From Gambelia wislizenii (Eukaryota; Chordata; Lepidosauria; Squamata; Crotaphytidae): DNA of 64,000 nt. Below the pieces are notes generated by a model. It was given only the letters and a program-made list of their open reading frames with translations. It was not told where the DNA came from and did not search any database. Shown piece by piece: positions 57,157-64,000 of the stretch (its first letter is position 1; each line of letters begins with the position of its first letter). The translations under genes were made by a program, and so were the position numbers. The stretch lies in assembly GCA_030847615.1 (NCBI GenBank), contig JAUMIR010000004.1, positions 70,153,001 through 70,217,000 on the forward strand. The letters are read 5' to 3'.

Positions 57157-57734
57157 AAATGGCAGTTTCCTTTGAGTAACTAGGCTTGGTGTTACACTTT
57201 ATATTTAATCACTGTTTCCATTCTCTCCCCAAATGTGTACACACTATGGCCAAGATCCTGTATGGCACAGTGTAGCGTAACAGTTCCTCAGGTGGACTGT
57301 GGTATATCCTTTCAAGCCCCCTCTCACACCATTTAGCCTCTAGAGCTCCCCTGGCCATTCAGTGGCTGATGGAGAGTGAGTGAACAAGCAGTTGGCTATG
57401 TCCCCTCCGTGGATAATGTCACTGGTCTGTTCTGGTTACAGGAATATAGCCTCTGATCCTCCCCCCACCAACTACTGAGTGGCCATGCAGGTGGGTTGCA
57501 GCAGCAAAACAATGATTTGGGGAGGTGGGTGGCTTTGGTTGTTGTCTGATCTCTCAACTTACGGTTTGCTCAATGTCCACATTTCTGTTCTATTGTGTTG
57601 GTCTATTTGTAAGTTATTTTAATATATCTGTTTTGTTCCACCATACATACCAGTACATACATGAGTTAGAATACCAACCTCTGTAATGACTAAAAAAAAC
57701 AAAGGTATAGGGTGGACTTACAGCTGTGTATGCC
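57157..57734. other. Probable intron, no feature supported
   Basis: No recognisable element. Confidence 0.35.
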
Positions 57735-57885
57735 AATAACAGGGTGCCAGCCTATATTTGTCAGCTGAAGATAGCATTTCATACAGCTGACAAAGTAGAT
57801 TCTAGTCCACAAAAGTTTATGCTATCATACTAGGAAAATAGGATGGATCTGAGATGGTGTGCAGCTACAAATGTTTTCTTTACAT
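57735..57885 (+). repeat. Old dispersed amniote-type repeat
   Basis: AGCTGACAAAGTAGATTCTA, GTCCACAAAAGTTTATGCTA, and GGTGTGCAGCTACAAATG. Confidence 0.5.
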
Positions 57886-59464
57886 GAGATATAGTTTGAA
57901 GCTGGGAAAACCTTGGAGGCTGCAAGGCTGTGAAGTCTTGGACATCTTGATGATGCCCTAAATTCCTGGCCCTGTGAAACTGCGCAAGAAAATTGTTGTC
58001 ATTGTTGTATTGTTGAACTTGTTCTTCTTCTCTCCTCTGTTAATTCCTAAGGAGGGCCTTTGAACTTGTGGCATCTTTGGTTCCCACCTCCCCTATGCAA
58101 ACAGAAACTGGTTCTTAAGTATTAAGTTAGAAAATATTTATTTTAACATTTTGCCAGTCTGAATATCAGTGTGATCAACCATGGGAAAGTAAGAAATGGA
58201 ACAGAAAGAACATGACTCAGATAGCATTTTATGTTTTATTTGGGGAGACAGAATAGGGACTGGATTGTGTTAGCAGCAATGAAGCAGGTGCCAGGGTCTG
58301 CAGGCACTCCATAAAAACATCCATTTAATGCCTGTGGTGTGGCTACATTCTGGTCATAAAGGTCTATTTCTTAAGATTGAGAGCACTGAGGAGAAGCTAC
58401 TTCTTTCATGAAAGATGACACTGACCTTCCTTGCTCTGGAAATGATCTCTGTTCCAGCTATTTACAGTCAGAATCATCTGCTCTGGGCATGATTTGAACA
58501 AGCCATCAGGTTAATCATGCGGATTTTAATGAACCACAGGAGTAGTTTGCCTGCAGAGCTTTGATGATTTATGGTGTGATCTAGTGGTGCAGAAAGATGG
58601 CAAGACATCCTGACAGGATTGTAGTGAGGAGTTCAACACAATCTGGAATTCTATATGGCAACTCCTGAAAACTGAATGTTAATGTCAAAATTTAGACTTA
58701 AAATACAGACATTTATTGAAACGTGGGATTCATAGGAACCTGAATGTGGGTTATCTCCTGTTCTTTTGCAGCCATAAACATATGCATGCACGCACACACG
58801 GCCACAGAAAGGATCTTGAATGCTGGTCCTGTTGGGTTAATATGCTTCACAAAACTTGTATAACTTGGATTTGAACAGCACACACACATGCACATCCCAA
58901 CACTTTAAATTAAACTATGTGACTTTAGGGCTAAATTGGTCGAAGTTCAATAGCAACTTTCACTGTTGTTATATTGACTACCAGACCATTTTGTTGGTTA
59001 CTACCATCTTCACATTTGGTAGATACTGCTGCATACTACTTTGCACCATCAAAGTAGTCATTCTACTTTGCACCATTTTTGACAACTGATAGAGTTCACT
59101 GTTTGCTATTCTGGTTGGTGCTCTCAATCATCTCTCTCAGATAACAATTTTCTTTGCTGTTCATGGTAGTAGGTGCTCTATCCTGCATGGCTCCAGAATT
59201 TGTTTCCAGACTAGTCTTGCTGTTTTCTGTGTTGTAATTCAACAGCCACTTTGCTGGCAGCCAATGCTGGCTCACCTCCCAAGCTACCAGTGTGTTGTTT
59301 CTCTGTAGGATCGCCAACTGATGGTGCTGACTGTCAACAGGAGTCTCAGTGTCCTTCCCAGCTAGGGGTACTATCAGGGCAGGACTTCAGGGCAGAACAA
59401 GAAGGAATATCATGGCAGACATGGTAGGGCTGGCCATTACCACAACTTGAAGTAAGTGGAGTAG
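57886..59464. other. Probable intron, no feature supported
   Basis: No recognisable element or exon. Confidence 0.35.
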
Positions 59465-59620
59465 TACAAAAACACCAAAGAGCTTTGGGGCACCTTAGAG
59501 ACCAACAAATTCATTACAGTACAAGCTAAAATATAGTACAACAAATTCATTATAGTACAAGCCATAGCAGTCCCCTTGATCAGAGATGCATACAAGTGTT
59601 CTCTAGAACTTCAGGAATAA
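59465..59620 (-). repeat. Old dispersed amniote-type repeat with internal duplication
   Basis: GGGGCACCTTAGAGACCAAC, AAATTCATTACAGTACAAGC; the segment ACAACAAATTCATTATAGTA is a second copy of its middle. Confidence 0.5.
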
Positions 59621-61296
59621 ACTTGATACACATGGATGGAGGTGAGATTGTAGATTGGAAAGTCAGCAGGAAATTAAAGGCAGAAAGTACCGTTAGTGAG
59701 AATTATGTTGTCAGCATTAACCATTCATAAAATGGTTGGTGATAATAGCATCTTAGCCCTAGGTAAGCCATTAAATAAATATAAGATAGTATAAAAGGTA
59801 GTGTGATAAGAAACTGTCACTCCAATTCAAACTTATGGTGATAGACTGAAATTTCCAAATTTTAACTTTTTTCTGACCTTATTACTTGACAGGATTCTTA
59901 AGCCAGACTCTAGGTTCTGCAGTTTCCTCCAGAATTGGCACCTACCTGTCCCTATGATTAATTGCAGCATAAAAATCAGCCACAAAGAATTGGAAAACCT
60001 TTGGAGCATGTTTTTAGGGTGTAGGGGGATGCAGAGGGAGGGGGAAGTCCTGATACTGCTAGCATTTGAAGTTGTTTTTTGTTATTTTTGTTGCAACAGA
60101 CTAACACTGCAATCTTTTGGGGAAATTAAGTAATACACACTATCATCTAAAGGGCACTAACAAAAAGTCCAGAGTCTAAAATTTCCTAATTGTACCTCCA
60201 TGTTTCAGGTGGGTTTTTAGAAAGAGAACTGGCAATCTATCCAACTGTAGGACCAAGGACAGACATGTAGGCTGGACTCAGAGTTTTAGATAGGTACTGT
60301 AGGCATGGGACAGGACAGTTCTCTCCCTCCCTCTGCTCCTGCCCCCACAGCATCATATTGTGAGAACTATTTGAAGCATATGGGTAATGTGAGCAACAGC
60401 TATTCAAGTTGCAATGTGCCCAACAAGATTGGACAGAGCAGTGTGGACTAGCTGTGTCCCCGGAGGGGAAGATGATGCAACAGGGCCCTTTTCATCTCTT
60501 TTTGATTTCTATGAACAATGTCTCTGTCCCTCGCCCTCAAAAGCTATTCATCATTGTCCTCTTCTGACAGTAAACTAGTCAAAGGCTGGCATTTCATTCC
60601 AAAGTCTTGCATCCCTCTCTTGATCCGGTAGCTTCTGTCTTGTGCTTCCCATCTGAGATCTGCTCATAAACCACCTTCAGACATATTTATTCTTCACTGA
60701 GCACTTGATTACTTTAAATTTGCAAATGGGTTGTACTGAAATGTGTTGTGTTGAAGTGATATCTGGGCTGTTCTGAGATTTGTTGAGCACAGGACTTTCA
60801 CAGTGCTTGAAAAAAGTTACTTTTTGGACTACAACTTCCAGAATCTCCCAACCAAAAACTTTTCCAAGCTTTGATCTCTCCCTCAGGCTTCCCTCTTTTC
60901 TTTTTTTAAATAAAACATAACCTCTGTCTACTTTATTTGCATACCTGATACTCATTATTGGTTAATTCAGAAAACTAGGATTGTTTCTGTGCACATAAGC
61001 ATTTCATTGGAAAGGTATACTTCAAACATTTATGTATTTAGTATTAAATATTCCTTACTGTCTAGACAAGACTGGTTCCCAAGGTAGCTTCAGACTAAAA
61101 TCTACCAAAAGGCAACAATATAAGGTGCTGGGATGCATAGTTATGCATGCATGTATCAAGGAAAGGGTATGTTTGGCTTCAGAGTTTCTGTTCTAGCAGC
61201 AGTGGGGACATTGTCCAAATATTGTTTGTCTGGAGATTCATTATCCCTTGCCATTAGCTATGCTACCTAGGCCACAATTTGTCCACTCCAGTCCTA
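59621..61296. other. Probable intron, no feature supported
   Basis: Short frames only. A fragment CAACAGACTAACACTGCAAT at about 60098 resembles the dispersed repeat above. Confidence 0.35.
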
Positions 61297-61882
61297 GGAC
61301 TTTATCAGACAGATAAAATAAGGCATCATAACAATGCCACATAACCATGAAAGGGTGCACATATCAGACGATGTCACCCTTTCACGGTTATGTCCCTGCC
61401 AAAGCTATAGTTTTTTATTGACGGTTGAAGCCGTCAATAGATCCCTGTGGTGCTTTTTTGTGCTGGCATTGCTGGAAGGTGAAATCTTGTACCATTGTAC
61501 TCAGGACAATGCAGCGCCAATGGCTGGTCCAGCGTGAACACTTCAGGTGAGATCGCTACAACCGGGTAAGTGACATACTTTTTATGACCCTCCCCAGGTT
61601 ACTTGGGATCTTTAAAGTATGTGTATGTTTTTTTTTTAAAGTGTCTTATTTTTGTTTGTTTGTTTTGAATTTCCCACGTGATGAAGTCTCACAATAATCC
61701 ACGGGTTTTTAAAGGAGAAAGTGAATGTAGCTCTGTTCACTTCTTCTTTCATTGCCGGGGAAGCCTTTGTTGGGATTAGAGGTAAGTGTGTGTGTGTGGG
61801 GGGCATTCTTTTGCTGGCGTAAAAATGGAATTTTTTTATGCCAGCAAAAGAACACTTTTAAGGGGCTCGTCTGATAAAGTCC
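61297..61882 (+). mobile_element. Harbinger-like element of the GGACTTTATC family
   Basis: Termini GGACTTTATCAGACAGATAA and (reverse) GGACTTTATCAGACGAGCCC. Flanks CTA (61294-61296) and TTA (61883-61885). Internal inverted repeat CATAACCATGAAAGGGTG facing CACCCTTTCACGGTTATG, and a second hairpin near 61812-61855 (TTTTGCTGGCGTAAAAA / TTTTTTATGCCAGCAAAA). Confidence 0.8.
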
Positions 61883-62209
61883 TTAGAGAAACATACACTT
61901 AAAAACCATTGGGTGGAAATAACTAGTTTTTTTGTTTGTCTTTGGCTGTAGTCCTTAATCAGAATCCAAAACAAAGAGGGACCAACAGGCACAAATTAAT
62001 ATTCTAGGAAATAAAGAAGGTGGTGCTGGAGTGGAATCTAATGTTCAGTGAATGAATCTCTGTCTTACCAGGCTGCATTTCTGCCAGAATACCTAAATGA
62101 TGCTACCTCTCTCTCTTTTCTAAAGCCTCATCTTTCCTGTAAAGCCTTTGGCTGAACCATTTTAGTTCTCAGTTCTGCTGAAGCAAAGTTTAAGTTAGGG
62201 TTCTTAACC
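61883..62209. other. Probable intron, no feature supported
   Basis: No recognisable element. Confidence 0.3.
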
Positions 62210-62320
62210 ATGCAGCTCTCTAGATGTTGCTAACACGCAGATCCCAGCGCTTCAATCCAGAATAGCCAGTGGTGAGGAAATACTGGGCATTTCTGGAGGG
62301 CCATGTGATTTTCACCCATT
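62210..62320. repeat. Palindromic ACAACTCC-type short repeat, degenerate
   Basis: GCAGCTCTCTAGATGTTGCT and GGGCATTTCTGGAGGGCCAT with AGAATAGCCAGTGGTGAGG between. Confidence 0.5.
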
Positions 62321-62325
62321 GTCTA

Positions 62326-62545
62326 AGACCCTTTTCACACTATAAAATTGTAGCACTTTGGTACCACTTTAGCTGCCATGGCTTCATCCTATGGAATCCT
62401 GGGATTTGTACTTTGGTGAGGCACTAGATCTTCCTGACAGAAAATTCTAAATACCTCAGGAAACTACAAATCCTAGGATTTGTTTGTATGGAGATTTGGC
62501 AGTTGCAAAGTGCTATGATTGTGTAGTTTAAGTGTGACCTATATT
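62326..62545. repeat. Palindromic hAT-like miniature element
   Basis: GACCCTTTTCACACTATAAA, TATGGAATCCTGGGATTTGT face AAATCCTAGGATTTG and GTGTAGTTTAAGTGTGACCT. Confidence 0.65.
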
Positions 62546-62647
62546 CATATTAATCATCCATACTTACTCCCCCTTCTGCCTCTTTCCCCCTCCCTGTGTT
62601 TTCACCTAGAAAAAGAAAGGAAAAGGTTTAAGTACCTGGGACAGGTA

Positions 62648-62885
62648 TGCATACATGTGTATGTGCTTTCAAGCCACCTGTTGGCTTGTGGTGACCTCAT
62701 TAATTTCATAGGGTTTTCTTAGGCAGGGAATACTCAGAGGTAGTTTGGCCAGTTTCTTCCTCTGAAATATAGCCTACAGCACCTGGTATTCATTGGTGGT
62801 ATCCCATCCATGTATCAACCAGGGCTGACCCTGCTTAACTTCCAAAATCAGACAGGATCTGGTGCCTTTAAGGTAATTGCCTGTT
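62648..62885 (-). mobile_element. 5S rRNA-headed SINE (5S-Sauria type)
   Basis: Tail ATGTGTATGTGCTTTCAAGC, middle AGGCAGGGAATACTCAGAGG, and reversed 5S-like head TATCAACCAGGGCTGACCCT, GCTTAACTTCCAAAATCAGA, CAGGATCTGGTGCC. Placed in the proposed intron. Confidence 0.85.
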
Positions 62886-64000
62886 GCTTATTCACTTGCT
62901 TTTTATAGACCACCTGCCAAGGCAGGTTATAGTTGAAGGGTAATGGTCTGCAATCCAAACCATGTACACAAAAGGGTTGGAAGAGGAAGAGACAGATAAG
63001 CACATTGAGCCAGCAGTCTTCCATGCTATTTGGATAATGACCAGGTGAAATGGTCCAAGGTCACAGCAGAAAGCTATTTTGGGATGAGTTGGAAACCGAA
63101 ATGGCAGCTTGTCCCAGACAGGCTGATGGAGGGGATCTCACTATCTCACCTCTCTTCTGCTCCAGCCAGATGAAATATTAGGTACACTGATAACAGGGTG
63201 CACTGATAGTGCTGAACAAACAAGATTGGCTAACAATATTTTAAATCAGCTTTTCAAACCAAGATCAATTTTTAAAACTGTGGACCTGGCAGTGAAAAAA
63301 GTATACTTAAAACTACAATCCTGTGTGTGCTAACTTCAGAGAAAGCCATATTGAGCTTAGTAGGAATTATTTCTGATCCATCATGCACATGATTGCTTGA
63401 CATTCTGTTGATCAAGTTACAAAATGTGTGGGAGTGAAACAGCCTTCTGTAGTGATTTGTATCTTCTGTAGTTATTTCCAGTTTCAAATGGAGTATTGGA
63501 GTGTGTGTGTGTAAATCTGACCCTGCATTATCCACCTGTTCATATTAATTTCTGTGCACCATTATATATGTACTCCATTTGTAATCCAGGCCAGTTTGTG
63601 ATAAATTTGGACTTTGATGGACTAGGAAAGGGATCCTAGACTTTTCTTTCTTTTTTTAAAGGCTGTCCTTCCTTCTCAGGTGCTTTTGGGTGGTAACTTG
63701 ATATCTTTGTCAATCATATAATGAAAAGTGTAGCCTCATGAAAAATGAACTTCAGGACTATAACAGTTTTTGGTATATAAATGATAAGAGTCCAGCTTTC
63801 TGATTTTTTTTATCAAACAGATCTTTCTTAAAGCTTCCCAAAGGCACTTATAACATTGTAATTAGGAGGATGTGAATACTGTTACCTAGTTACATTTCTG
63901 CTTGCCATGTGTTCCCTGTGAACTTTGATCAGGTAAACACAGCCAGAAGTGGGCAAACACCTGAAGACATTAACCATAAAGGGCAATTGGAGGCAAGAGT
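62886..64000. other. Probable intron, no feature supported
   Basis: No recognisable exon or repeat before the end of the window. Confidence 0.3.

Noticed and set aside
62613..62647. Possible 35-bp exon between a pyrimidine-rich CCTAG acceptor and a CAG|GTATGC donor
   Set aside because: In phase with the nine-codon exon it gives KKKGKGLSTWDR, which I cannot match. The acceptor and donor may be chance. RNA evidence would be needed.

Overview
This window looks like nuclear DNA of a squamate reptile (a lizard, possibly an iguanian). The evidence is the repeat content: several Sauria SINEs (tRNA-like head, tail ending near a GTTGTTGT run), several SINEs with a 5S rRNA-like head and a Sauria-type tail, L2 and CR1 LINE fragments, and a dense set of short inverted-repeat DNA transposons. 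No prokaryotic gene, operon, CRISPR array or viral genome is visible. Nearly every long open frame is a retrotransposon fragment or a microsatellite artefact. Family names come from recognition of the sequence, not from a database search.

Layout. 1-6.4 kb is a mosaic of L2 fragments in both orientations, with a truncated RTE-like LINE end and a Sauria SINE. 6.4-17.3 kb is mostly unassigned AT-rich DNA carrying Tigger-like and Harbinger-like miniature elements, two SINEs and an RTE-like copy with an inverted 5' end. 17.3-22.9 kb is a layered nest: a Harbinger-like element lies between the two ends of a Tigger-like element, an RTE-like LINE abuts it, and a CR1 with an open 300-codon reverse-transcriptase frame sits inside the RTE-like copy. 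22.9-32.4 kb holds CR1, L2, SINE and RTE-like pieces, including the longest RTE-like copy with FTDD reverse-transcriptase residues. 32.5-32.9 kb is an almost perfect 331-bp GC-rich foldback flanked by a 3-bp duplication. 33-40.6 kb carries an L2 split by an RTE-like copy, a CR1 and several Harbinger-like elements. 40.6-50.4 kb has Sauria, CR1, L2, Tigger-like and Harbinger-like copies.

The only host-gene signal I can support is at about 50.43-51.3 kb: a GC/CpG-rich block with an NRF1-type palindrome, a TATA-like TTAAAA, and an ATG followed by eight codons and a consensus splice donor. I read this as the promoter and first coding exon of a plus-strand gene whose first intron fills the rest of the window. 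The 51.3-64 kb part has lower repeat density and no second exon that I can recognise. The gene is not securely identified.

The most unusual material is the set of non-autonomous DNA transposons. At least ten elements start with GG, and where both ends are clear several have 3-bp target duplications (TTA, TAA, TTG, CTA, AGA). Six of them share an internal CCAATCA box. The 331-bp foldback belongs to this set by its ends and is the best candidate for something undescribed.
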